Shown here: positions 38,634-46,826 of the stretch, piece after piece
Position numbering within the stretch: the first letter of the stretch is position 1
Layout of the letters: each line of letters opens with the position of its first letter
Assembly (NCBI GenBank): GCA_010672585.1
Contig: JAAHGF010000013.1
Span: 348,801 to 412,800 of the forward strand
Direction of reading: 5' to 3'
Source: Okeania sp. SIO1I7
GTDB taxonomy: Bacteria; Cyanobacteriota; Cyanobacteriia; Cyanobacteriales; Microcoleaceae
Length of the DNA stretch: 64,000 nucleotides
Notes under the pieces: generated by a model
Database searches by the model: none
What the model was told of the DNA's origin: nothing
Seen by the model: the letters and a program-made list of their open reading frames with translations, nothing else
Translations under genes and position numbers: made by a program

Positions 38634-39050
38634 ATGATGGTAAACGAAGGAAAGTTACAAATTAGTTTAGCGCTAATTAGAATTAGCACTGCTGCATTCT
38701 TCTTAGTTTGGTCGATTGAAAAAATTATTTATCCTGAAGTAACTCAAAGAATACTTAAGAAGTTTTACTTCTTAAGTATTTCTAGTTCTATGTCTGTAGG
38801 AATAGGAATTATTCAAACTTTAATTACTCTCATTTTTCTGGTGGGATTATTCAAAACTTTTTCTTATGGAGCATTGTTAGGAATGCACCTTGTTTCTGTA
38901 CTTTCTACCTACAAACAATTATTTAATCCTTATGCACCAGGAAATCATTTATTTTGGTCTGCTGTACCTGTACTAGCAGCAATAATTGCCTTATTTATAT
39001 TACGAAATGAAGATCGATTATTAACATTAATATCATGTCCGGATAATTAG
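38634..39050 (+). CDS. DoxX-like membrane protein whose last residues come from R2
   Basis: A 138-residue protein with four hydrophobic segments (ALIRISTAAFFLVWSIEKII, GIGIIQTLITLIFLVGLF, ALLGMHLVSVLSTY, FWSAVPVLAAIIALFIL). This four-helix layout, with the early arginine and the internal Pro-His-Asn loop, fits the DoxX/SURF4-like group of small membrane proteins; the assignment is loose. The last codons (ISCPDN) and the stop TAG are supplied by the R2 element that begins at 39031, so the native C-terminus was replaced. Two ATG codons in tandem are possible starts. Confidence 0.65.
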   Translation: MMVNEGKLQISLALIRISTAAFFLVWSIEKIIYPEVTQRILKKFYFLSISSSMSVGIGIIQTLITLIFLVGLFKTFSYGALLGMHLVSVLSTYKQLFNPYAPGNHLFWSAVPVLAAIIALFILRNEDRLLTLISCPDN

Positions 39051-39180
39051 TGATAAAAAAACTTTCTCCTTCAACTCCAGTTCTTCTTCTTCCTTCTTCT
39101 TTCTTCCCTCCTGACTCCTGAGGACTGACTCCTGACTCCTCCGTCGTTATTTATTTATAACTGTTCAACCGGACATGATA
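39031..39180. mobile_element. MITE-like element R2, copy 3, overlapping a gene end
   Basis: Ends TATCATGTCCGG and CCGGACATGATA, flanked by TAA on both sides. It provides the stop codon of the gene at 38634. The interior contains pyrimidine-rich CTTCTTCC and CTGACTCCT heptamer runs. Confidence 0.8.
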
Positions 39181-39447
39181 TAAATCGTTATCTATAGCAT
39201 GGAATAGGGAACATCAGGAAAAACATTTCCCTGTCTAAAGATTATTATCAGTCTATTTACTAACCTAGTAGAGAATATTCCGTTCTGTTAAATACTGAAT
39301 AAATAAGGAAGTAGGAAGCAGGGAAAATACAGAAATTTACTGTTGAAGCTAGAGGTTCGGTTTTTTCCAGATTGCTTTAAACGGACATGATATAACTATT
39401 TGTGTCTCGCAAATATTCCTATATTTAGCTATGTTCAGACTTTAACA
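39181..39447. other. Intergenic with isolated R2 right end
   Basis: A lone CGGACATGATATAA end of R2 is at about 39385-39398 without a matching left end. Pieces of the GGGAATA heptamer occur at 39201-39212. No gene. Confidence 0.4.
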
Positions 39448-39540
39448 GACATCTCCAATAAGAAAAAATAAAATCAATTATCATAGATAAATTATCAATT
39501 ATTTCCCCCTAGTCCCTACTCCCTCTTTTCTGGAGATGTT
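39448..39540. mobile_element. MITE-like element R4, copy 2
   Basis: Starts GACATCTCCAATAAG and ends GGAGATGTT. Its flanks are CA and TA, so the duplication has one mismatch. It ends two bases before the stop codon of the RidA-fusion gene. Confidence 0.55.
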
Positions 39541-39542
39541 TA

Positions 39543-40115
39543 TTATACTACTGCAATACAGTCAATTTCTACAAGTACATCTTTGGGTAAACGAGCAACT
39601 TCTACACAAGCGCGAGTGGGAGCGTTTTCAGGGTCGAAGTATTTGGCGTAGACGCTGTTAACTGTGACAAAGTCGTTCATATCTTTGAGGAAAACAGTGG
39701 TTTTGACAACATTTGACCAAGTAGCTCCTGCTGCGGTGAGGATAGCTTCGAGGTTTGTCATTACTTGTTCTGTTTGTTTGGTTACGTCGTCGGTGTAGAC
39801 TATTTGATTGATTCTAGTGTCGATCGCTATTTGACCGGATATGAAAATCATTTGACCTGTGGCAACGATCGCTTGATTATATGGGCTAACTGGTTCTGGT
39901 GCTTTGTCGGTTTTGATTATTTTGCGGGTTGTAGTAGGTGTTATTGTTTCTGTTTTTTGTTGGTTATCAATTGGTGTTTCTGCTTTGGTAAATTTTTCAT
40001 CATTCGGCATTATGGTATCAGTAAAGTCTGCATCTTTTATTTTCCATCCATAAGTTTTAGCACCAGATAAATTTGCTTTACTAAGATTAGCTCCTTCTAA
40101 GTCTGCTCCTATCAA
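39543..40115 (-). pseudogene. Pentapeptide-RidA fusion, 3' part (cut from its 5' part by R7)
   Basis: A 190-codon frame. The first 35 residues are pentapeptide repeats (GADLEGANLSKANLSGA), followed by a Thr/Lys-rich linker. From about residue 75 comes a complete RidA/YjgF domain (APEPVSPYNQAIVATGQMIF, GATWSNVVKTTVFLKDMNDF, PTRACVEVARLPKDVLVEID). RidA proteins hydrolyse reactive enamine/imine intermediates; the conserved Arg of RACVEV is present. The frame opens with TTG directly beside the R7 repeat, with no ribosome site. The pentapeptide part continues in the next frame upstream (40257-40799). The RidA half may still be made if a new start is used. Confidence 0.8.
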
Positions 40116-40116
40116 G

Positions 40117-40259
40117 TTTGCTCCTTTTCATTAATTGATAATTGATAATTACCTCGGGTTTTAACCATTACGGAATTGAATATAAGGAAATATCCTAGCA
40201 CTTTTTTCCCCGATCAAGGGGAGGCTTCAAGGCGCGAATCATTTAATTATTAATTATTA
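40117..40259. mobile_element. R7 repeat splitting the pentapeptide-RidA gene
   Basis: About 140 bp with GATAATTACCTCGGG at one side, the GGGGAGGCTTCAAGG block in the middle and TTATTCGGTAAA at the other. On the reverse strand the upstream frame reads NLERANLP and then a stop from the repeat. The downstream frame resumes GANLIGADLEGANL after it. Confidence 0.75.
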
Positions 40260-40799
40260 ATTATTCGGTAAATTTGCTCTTTCTAAATTAGTTTCTCTCA
40301 AAGAAGCTTTATTAAAGTTTGTATTAGTAAAGTCTGACTTTTTAAATTTTGCATTATCTAATTTAGTCTGACTAAAATTAGCATCTGAAAATTCTCCTTT
40401 ACTCAAGTCTGCTTCTTGAAGTTCTGCTCTAGTAAAATTTGAACTTCTACCTTTTATACAGACTAGGTTCGCATTTTTTAAAGATGAATTGCTAAAGTTT
40501 GTTTCTAGAACTTCAGCATAGCTTAAATTTATCCTATCCAAGTCTGCCTCTGACAAATTTGCGCAGGAAATTTTTGCTTTATATAAATTTGCTTTACTGA
40601 GGTCAGCTCCCGATAACTTTGTACTACATAAGTTGGCTTCTGTTAGATTTGTTTGACTTAAATCTGCTTTTAATAAATCTGCCTTAACGAAGTTGCCTCC
40701 AGTTAAATCTTTTCCCTCAAGGTCTATTCCCATGAGTTGTTTTGAATTGAAGTCTCTTTCTCCTGCTTCATATTTTTCTAGGATTTCTTTAGCATCCAT
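40257..40799 (-). pseudogene. Pentapeptide-RidA fusion, 5' part (pentapeptide repeats)
   Basis: A 180-codon frame starting MDAKEILEKYEAGERDFNSK, the usual start of cyanobacterial pentapeptide-repeat proteins. About 28 consecutive A(D/N)LXX units follow (ADLSKANLYKAKISCANLSE and so on), forming a right-handed quadrilateral beta-helix. The frame ends in PNN and a TAA contributed by R7. The natural product was probably one protein of about 350 residues with a C-terminal RidA domain. A stable truncated pentapeptide protein could still be made, so the label pseudogene is a judgement. Confidence 0.75.
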
Positions 40800-41358
40800 A
40801 ATTTACCTCTTGATTAACTTTTTCCTATTTTACCACGATTGACATTTAATAATTTATCGATCAATTAATTTACTATCTAGAAGGTATGGATAAAATAATT
40901 TTTAAAATGATATTAGAATATCCAATATTAGTATTTGCAATGGGTTACGGTGGATAGAAATTTTATTGGCCGATATTTTTAAATTTTTCCCGCCTTTTTC
41001 CTACGAAATACTTTTGATGTCGCGCAGTATTAACACAGTTGTACACCAGCAAAACCTACCCTAAAAAAGAGGCAAAAATTGAATATTTTATCGATAAACT
41101 TCCTCTAAATTATCTATAAATAAAATCATTAATCTCTCGTTTCAAGAATTTATAATTTAGAATGCGCGAATTTATAATTACCTCTTTTTGAAAACGGATA
41201 GGATTGACGAACAGGAAAAATTTTATTTATTATTCCTTTAAAAAGGGAGGCTTTCAACCACAATATTTCGATAACATATTTTTCAAATTCACCTCAAAAT
41301 TCAACTACTAACTAACAGCAAAAATAACTTGATTAATTGTCATAATTATAGTTTTATT
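40800..41358. repeat. Gene-free stretch with R7 copy
   Basis: R7 pieces occupy about 41155-41280 (AATTACCTCTTTTTG ... AAAAAGGGAGGCTTTC ... ATTTCGATAAC). The rest is AT-rich DNA without genes. Confidence 0.5.
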
Positions 41359-41727
41359 GTAAGCATTTCCTGCGGACTGCTGCGCAAACAGATATTAGCG
41401 GTCAGCTATTCCGTTTGTCATGCTGCGCAAACAGCTTTTTAATAGACATCTCCTCCATTCATAGGGATTCAAGGTAGGGAGTAGGGGGAAAGAATTGATA
41501 ATTGCTGTGCGATAATTGATTTGATTTGTTATGATTGGAGATGTCTAATGAATAAAGCAAGCATTCATTTAATTTCTACTACATTCTCAACCAGAGATTC
41601 GTACTCTAAAGCTTTGATAAAATTGCTTTTTTATCCTTTAAAGGTAATAAAGCTGTTTGCGCAGCATTCCGTAGGAATAGCTGATAGCTGACTGCTGTTT
41701 GCGCAGCATTCCGCAGGAAATGCTTAG
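41359..41727. mobile_element. MITE-like element R3, copy 2, carrying a nested R4
   Basis: Starts GTAAGCATTTCC and ends GGAAATGCTTAG. Flanked by GTTTTATT on both sides, an exact 8-bp duplication. It contains several GTTTGCGCAGCATTCC pieces and an entire R4 element (41445-41545). Confidence 0.75.
41445..41545. mobile_element. MITE-like element R4, copy 3, nested in R3
   Basis: Starts GACATCTCCTCC and ends GGAGATGTC, flanked by TA on both sides. Since it lies within R3, it moved after R3 had inserted. Confidence 0.7.
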
Positions 41728-41887
41728 GTTTTATTAACATTTTTTTACTTTGGTAGAACAGAAATTGAGTAGCAAGTCATTAAAAATCCAGACATTTAAA
41801 ATTTTAATAAAAACAATTGTGCAGTATTACCAATACCACATCACTATATAATATTATAGATGTAAATATCGATAAAAATTAACCACT

Positions 41888-42409
41888 ATGAAATTGCCAA
41901 AAATTACTACTATTACCCTGTTAATAATTGCCGGATTAACTACGCCAATTCTAGCAGAAAATGCCAACGATCTCCGAAAATTTTTAGATAACCCATCAGC
42001 AGTTTGTCAAGGATGCAACCTCAGTGGAGCTGACCTTAGTAATATCAGACGACGAGGTGCAAAACTTAGACAAGCTAACTTAACAAATGCCGACTTAAGC
42101 AAAAGTAATTTTAGTGCTTCTTACTTTACTTGTGCTGACTTAGCTGATGCTAACCTCCAAAATACTAACCTCCAATGGTCTAATTTAGTGGATGCTAATC
42201 TCCGTGGAGTTGACCTCAGAGGTGCTGACCTCAGCAAGACTGATTTAAGTGGTGCTATTTTTGAGGGTGCTTTAACAGAAGGAGTAATATTAGAAGGAGC
42301 AAAAATGCCTGATGGAGCCACTATTTATGATGGCCGTGGTTTAGAATCATTTCAGCCTAGACCAATTTTATCTCAAGCACGAGTTCAATGTCTGGGAGAC
42401 CAAAAATAA
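41888..42409 (+). CDS. Secreted pentapeptide-repeat protein
   Basis: A 173-residue protein. Residues 1-23 are a signal peptide (MKLPKITTITLLIIAGLTTP, cleavage after LAE or ILA). After a CQGC motif come about 16 pentapeptide units (GADLSNIRRRGAKLRQANLT, ADLADANLQNTNLQWSNLVD, GVDLRGADLSKTDLSGA). The N-terminal VCQGCNLSGA pattern with a partner cysteine late in the protein (ARVQCLGD) is common in periplasmic or lumenal pentapeptide proteins of cyanobacteria and may form a disulfide. Function unknown; thylakoid-lumen localisation is possible. Confidence 0.85.
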   Translation: MKLPKITTITLLIIAGLTTPILAENANDLRKFLDNPSAVCQGCNLSGADLSNIRRRGAKLRQANLTNADLSKSNFSASYFTCADLADANLQNTNLQWSNLVDANLRGVDLRGADLSKTDLSGAIFEGALTEGVILEGAKMPDGATIYDGRGLESFQPRPILSQARVQCLGDQK

Positions 42410-42477
42410 TCTTATATCATTTCTCAAAAACTTTTCAACTTGGCTATTGAGTAGGGGAGTGGGGGAGAATTCATTAA

Positions 42478-42632
42478 TGGATAATGGATAATTGATAATT
42501 GATAATTACCTCTGGTTAAAACCGTTACGGAATTGAATATAAGGAAATATTATTTCTCTTTTCCCCTTAAAAGGGGAGGCTTTAAACCATAATTATTTGA
42601 TTATTAATTATTAATTATTAATTATTCGGTAA
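42478..42632. repeat. R7 repeat copy, well preserved
   Basis: Runs from ATAATTGATAATTACC through ACCGTTACGGAATTGAATAT and AAAAGGGGAGGCTTTAAACC to TTATTCGGTAAA. It is the clearest R7 copy, and it lies 70 bp after the pentapeptide gene. Confidence 0.65.
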
Positions 42633-42703
42633 ACATAAGAATAATTACAGCAAATTGCAGGTATATGAGGTACAAATATAAATCGTAAAGTTTTTGTAGT
42701 GCG

Positions 42704-42721
42704 GGCATCTTGCCCGCGACT
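42704..42721. repeat. GC-rich hairpin motif GCGGGCATCTTGCCCGC
   Basis: A 6-bp stem (GCGGGC/GCCCGC) with a 5-nt loop, between inverted GAGGTAC and GTACCTC sequences. The same motif occurs in reverse at about 44332-44350 after the dehydratase gene. Confidence 0.5.
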
Positions 42722-42945
42722 GGTGTACCTCACTAATATAAAATACGCTGTAACATTAACTTAGTTAAAATTAGCAAAAAATTCCATGCACATAAGTTAA
42801 TTACTTAATAACTGAAGTGTTGCCTAAGTAGATAATTAATACATAAAAATTGGTATTAAATGTTTAAGTTAGGTTGAATAATAAAATTCCACACTCTCGA
42901 TATAAAATAACTTCAAATTATGATTAATTAGTTTGGAATTATATC

Positions 42946-43254
42946 GTAAGCATTCAGCGGTCAGCTATCAGCTATAAGTTATTAGCTCATTATCGCACCG
43001 AAGGAGGAATTAGTCTCCAAGGAGTAAAATATCTTTGCTTCCGCATTCCGCACCGAAAAAAAGGTTATAGCAATGAGCGCTGGTATATTTACAAATTGCA
43101 GGAAAGGCCAAATAGCTAAAAGTCTTATATTATCCGCAATTTATTCCCCCTATTGCCTGTTGCCTGCGCACAGCGCTATATCTGACCCCAAAATTAATGG
43201 CTGATAGCTAATAGCTGACACCTGTTTGCGCAGCATTCCGGAGGAAATGCTTAG
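42946..43254. mobile_element. R3 element with nested R6 copy
   Basis: Starts GTAAGCATTCAGCGG and ends GGAAATGCTTAG. An R6-type block (TAGCAATGAGCGCTGG to GCGCTA, flanked by TA) lies inside at about 43068-43178. No 8-bp duplication is evident around this copy, so one flank may have changed. It sits 40 bp upstream of the dehydratase gene. Confidence 0.6.
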
Positions 43255-43294
43255 ATAAATGATAATTATTAATTGTTGAATCTTATTTAAAAAT

Positions 43295-44287
43295 ATGTCT
43301 ATTTATCCCTCAAAATATGCCGATAATTTTGTAGTTAATTACAATAATATTACCACAGCAGCTAATCGTTTATCTTCGGTAGCTCATCGCACACCTGTAA
43401 TAACTTCAACAACTGTAAATCAACTAACCAAATGTCAAGTATTTTTCAAGTGTGAAAATTTTCAACGAACAGGTTCATTTAAATTTAGAGGAGCTTACAA
43501 CGCTCTATCTCAACTATCAGAAACTCAAAAAAAATCGGGAGTCTTAACCTATTCTTCGGGAAATCATGCTCAAGCGATCGCCTTATCAGGAAAATTATTA
43601 AATATTCCCACAACTATAGTTATGCCCAACAACGCTCCACAAGTAAAAAAAACGGCTACTCGTGGTTATGGAGCAGAAATAATTTTCTATGATGTAAATG
43701 AAATAAATAGAGAAAAACTAGCTCAAAAAATTGCTCAAGAAAAAGGTTCGGTTATTATTCCTCCTTATGATAATTATGATATTATTGCCGGACAAGGTAC
43801 AACGGCTTTAGAATTAATTGAAGAAGTAGGAAATTTAGATTTACTATTAGTATGTTGTGGTGGTGGTGGTTTACTTTCCGGTTGCGCGATCGCTACTAAA
43901 AATTTATTACAAAACTGTCGAGTTATTGGCGTGGAACCGAAAAATGCAGATGATGCAACTCGGTCTTTTTATTCTCAAACTCTACAAACTATATCTAATC
44001 CTAATACTATTGCTGATGGTGCTAGAACACCTTATTTAGGAAAGTTAAATTTCCCATTAATTTTGAATTATGTTGATGATATGGTGACAGTTTCAGAGGA
44101 AGAAATTTTAAGAACAATGTATTTTATGTGGGAGAGAATGAAATTAGTAATAGAACCCACAGGAACATTGGCAGCAGCAGCTTTATTAGAAGGTATTGTT
44201 AAAGTTTCTGGTGTGAGAGTAGGGGTAATTATTAGTGGAGGAAATGTAGATTTAAAACAGATGGGAGAATTGTTTAATAGGATTTAG
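43295..44287 (+). CDS. PLP-dependent threonine/serine dehydratase or racemase family enzyme
   Basis: A 330-residue fold-type II PLP enzyme. Lys in SFKFRGAYNAL (about residue 59) forms the Schiff base. SSGNHAQAIAL binds the PLP ring or substrate carboxylate, and CGGGGLLSGCA is the phosphate-binding loop. DGARTPYLG and ISGGNVDL complete the pattern. The length and the lack of a C-terminal ACT domain fit the serine racemase / threo-3-hydroxyaspartate dehydratase / catabolic threonine deaminase group rather than biosynthetic IlvA. The exact substrate cannot be fixed. Single-gene unit. Confidence 0.88.
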   Translation: MSIYPSKYADNFVVNYNNITTAANRLSSVAHRTPVITSTTVNQLTKCQVFFKCENFQRTGSFKFRGAYNALSQLSETQKKSGVLTYSSGNHAQAIALSGKLLNIPTTIVMPNNAPQVKKTATRGYGAEIIFYDVNEINREKLAQKIAQEKGSVIIPPYDNYDIIAGQGTTALELIEEVGNLDLLLVCCGGGGLLSGCAIATKNLLQNCRVIGVEPKNADDATRSFYSQTLQTISNPNTIADGARTPYLGKLNFPLILNYVDDMVTVSEEEILRTMYFMWERMKLVIEPTGTLAAAALLEGIVKVSGVRVGVIISGGNVDLKQMGELFNRI

Positions 44288-44482
44288 GTTATAGGGTGTC
44301 AGAGAAAACAAATTTATGAGGTACACCCCGAAGCGGGCAAGATGCCCGCACTACAATATTTTCATTAAGTAGGTCTGATTTCCGGGTAAGCATTAATAGC
44401 TTATAGCCTTGAATGTTCAGTCAAAAATCAAAAAAAAGTTAGTCAAGCTTCTTCCTTTTTCCCTCTTCTTTCTTCCTTCAAG

Positions 44483-44911
44483 TTAAATTCTCGGTCTTAT
44501 ACCATAATGACGATACTGCAAATAATCTCGGAGAATACGGTCGTGGTCAAAACAGAGGTTTTGGGGAATTTGCCAAGATTCAAACAAAGCTAAATTTTTG
44601 GCATCATCAGCTGCTTTTGCTTCTCCAGTGGCAGTGGCAATAAATACAACACTCATGGTGTGTTGACGGGGGTCGCGACTAGGGTCAGAATAAACATAAA
44701 ATTGTTCAATTAATTCTACTTCTAAACTCGTCTCTTCCTTTGCTTCTCGTTGCGCTGCAGTTTCGACAGATTCTCCATAGTCAACAAACCCACCAGGAAT
44801 TGCCCAACCAAAAGGTTCGTTTTGGCGTTCGATTAGTACAATAGGTCGCCCCGGTCGGTTAGTTAATTCAATAATAATGTCAACGGTTGGAGTAGGGTTA
44901 CGATATGTCAT
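44483..44911 (-). CDS. NUDIX hydrolase
   Basis: A 142-residue protein. The Nudix box [20 protein letters not shown] followed by ETSLEVEL fits the GX5EX7REUXEEXGU consensus, apart from Thr-Ser in place of the last Gly. The conserved glutamates that bind Mg are present. WAIPGGF before the box and the region [18 protein letters not shown] resemble ADP-ribose pyrophosphatase-like NUDIX proteins of cyanobacteria. It would cleave a nucleoside diphosphate linked to another group; the actual substrate is unknown. Single-gene unit. Confidence 0.88.
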   Translation of the reverse strand: MTYRNPTPTVDIIIELTNRPGRPIVLIERQNEPFGWAIPGGFVDYGESVETAAQREAKEETSLEVELIEQFYVYSDPSRDPRQHTMSVVFIATATGEAKAADDAKNLALFESWQIPQNLCFDHDRILRDYLQYRHYGIRPRI

Positions 44912-45118
44912 GTTAATTTTTGAGAAACAATCATTTTGAATTTTATCTGCCTAAATACCAATTGCCAAGGAAATTTATGTTTAAATTAGACACTTAATAA
45001 TGTTAAAAACTTAGTGATATACTTGATTTTTATAGTCTAATTAGTATTAGAACAATTTATAAAAATAATGTTATTTTTATTAAAAACTTCAGTTATTAAG
45101 TAATAATGGTTAATTAGT

Positions 45119-45205
45119 CAGGACTTACGCATAACTACTACATATAGTTAACGGCCGTTAACACCTAAAAATGGTGTATAATTTCTGATGCGTGCGTAAG
45201 TCCTG
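45119..45205. repeat. 87-bp inverted-repeat element with inner palindrome
   Basis: Perfect 13-bp inverted ends CAGGACTTACGCA / TGCGTAAGTCCTG. Inside at 45147-45162 is the perfect palindrome GTTAACGGCCGTTAAC. The same end motif occurs as an inverted pair around 49569-49645. No target duplication is obvious. Confidence 0.6.
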
Positions 45206-45530
45206 TTAATGTTTTTAGCAATTATTTATATATCGCTCCTACTCCCTACTCCCTGCTCTTAAGAAAATGTAGCAAAAATGCATGAAATTTGATATTTAGA
45301 TAAAAAAATGTTACAAAACTGTGATTTATAGGCAAAAGGGAGCAATGATTTATAGCAAAGATTTATCCAAATGCTATACTACATAAGTATAAAGAAGAGG
45401 AATTACGACCTTGCACTCAAGACATTCACAAAAAATAATAAAATAAATAGTGCTAGGTACATAGAAATAAATTTCTCTTCTCCTAATGACAAAAGAGAAA
45501 GACTTTTTTTCAATACTAGGAGGTATTTCT

Positions 45531-45725
45531 ATGTCTACTCTAATCTATACTGAGCAAAAAAAATCTCAGCATATTAAACCAAAGAAGCATTTAAAAAAAA
45601 GAGCAAAAATCAAAGCTATAAAAAGTGAAGAAAATTTAGTTGATGAATATTGTCAAAAATCAGAGCCTGAATCTTTTCATGATTTACTGATTCGATTTAT
45701 TTATGGATTTATCATTCCTCTGTAA
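45531..45725 (+). CDS. Small basic protein with strong ribosome site
   Basis: A 64-residue protein starting MSTLIYTEQKKSQHIKPKKH. The middle is very basic (HLKKRAKIKAIK), then an acidic stretch, then a hydrophobic end (LLIRFIYGFIIPL). AGGAGG lies 9 nt before the ATG at 45531, the best ribosome site in this region, and decides the start over an upstream ATG at 45486. A terminator-like hairpin follows the stop by 17 bp. These signals argue for a real gene although I recognise no family. Confidence 0.6.
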   Translation: MSTLIYTEQKKSQHIKPKKHLKKRAKIKAIKSEENLVDEYCQKSEPESFHDLLIRFIYGFIIPL

Positions 45726-45740
45726 TTATTGAGATTTTTC

Positions 45741-45763
45741 TTGAGCAAATTTCTTGCTCTTTT
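45741..45763 (+). terminator. Terminator of the small basic protein gene
   Basis: GAGCAA ATTTC TTGCTC forms a 6-bp stem with a 5-nt loop and is followed by TTTTG. Confidence 0.6.
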
Positions 45764-45804
45764 GACTAACCAGAATAATTTTCCCCACCTTTCTTTGAAG
45801 CTAA

Positions 45805-45954
45805 TATCATGTCCGGTAGCATCGGTATTGTAAGTGCGAAGCTAAGGAAGAGGGAAGAAGGAAGAAGGAGGAAGGCTTAAGAGCAAGAAAAAACTTAAAT
45901 TTCCTGTAGATATTTACCCTTGGGTCTACACAAACAATACCAACGGACATGATA
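45805..45954. mobile_element. MITE-like element R2, copy 4
   Basis: Ends TATCATGTCCGG and ACGGACATGATA, flanked by TAA on both sides. Contains a purine-rich GAAGAAGG run. The reverse frame at 45895-46173 overlaps it and is not called. Confidence 0.8.
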
Positions 45955-46180
45955 TAAGAGCTGATTTGTAAAGTGTAGCGCTACGCAAATATGGCGCGGA
46001 CATTTCTCTATTCCCTTTTTCCTGCTCTCGGAAAATAGTTCCGGGTGAAACTGACAAGTAAAGGAACGCCTAATTTGCTTGGTTTCAAAATCTTTATAGT
46101 TATAGTTGTTTAACTTAAAAATGAGACGTTTTTTCGTCTGAAACTTCCTCAGAGCAAGAAAGCTTTGTCTCAATCTAAAG

Positions 46181-46549
46181 TTAAATGACTATAATACAAG
46201 TACAAGAGCATTCCGTTAAAATTTCACCACCCTCTATTTCAGTAGAAGCTAAGATTTCCACAGAATAAGGCAATCGCAACAACCAAGAAAGAGGACTATT
46301 TGCTATGAGATAACGATAGGGAACTAAGCCATCGTGGAGCATCATGTATGCCCAGTTAGCAAAAAGAACTGCTTCTTCATTCACCTCATCAGAGTGGAAC
46401 ATGGCAATATTGATATCATTTTCATATTGGAGAATCATAGTATCAATAACTCCTGAAAACTCATCTGCCATTACATCCCACATTCCGCACTTCTTAACAT
46501 TTAATTGATAAATAAATTTTATACTTCGGCTAATAACCTTAGCCAGCAA
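46181..46549 (-). CDS. Hypothetical protein, possibly part of a decayed gene
   Basis: A 122-codon frame opening with TTG. From the ATG at 46483 the product is 100 residues (MWDVMADEFSGVIDTMILQY, FANWAYMMLHDGLVPYRYLI, LPYSVEILASTEIEGGEIL). It looks like a folded helical protein but matches nothing I know. The shorter start is more likely. It lies on the same strand as the broken gene at 46827-47433, with a 117-bp tandem duplication between them. The two may once have been one gene or one operon. Confidence 0.45.
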   Translation of the reverse strand: MLAKVISRSIKFIYQLNVKKCGMWDVMADEFSGVIDTMILQYENDINIAMFHSDEVNEEAVLFANWAYMMLHDGLVPYRYLIANSPLSWLLRLPYSVEILASTEIEGGEILTECSCTCIIVI

Positions 46550-46592
46550 TTGTTTCAGCCATTCAAGCTAAAATATTATAGTGTAAATTTTT

Positions 46593-46826
46593 GTTACTAA
46601 AATTCTCATAAAACAAGGAATATTGGCGATCGCAACTCCTGTAAGTACATTTTATCGTTCAAGAAATTTTAGGAATGTAAACAGATATAAAGATATATTG
46701 AGAACTGCTGTTACTAAAATTCTCATAAAACAAGGAATATTGGCGATCGCAACTCCTGTAAGTACATTTTATCGTTCAAGAAATTTTAGGAATGTAAACA
46801 GATATAAAGATATATTGAGAACTGCG
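46593..46826. repeat. Perfect 117-bp tandem duplication
   Basis: Two head-to-tail copies with period 117 bp (starts GTTACTAAAATTCTC at 46593 and 46710), identical apart from the last base. Each copy has one HIP1 site. Because 117 is a multiple of three, the forward frame 46623-46904 reads a 39-residue unit twice. The frame itself has no family resemblance and is not called a gene. Confidence 0.85.

Noticed and set aside
45895..46173. 92-codon reverse frame
   Set aside because: It starts in repeat debris and ends inside an R2 element, so it is probably chance.
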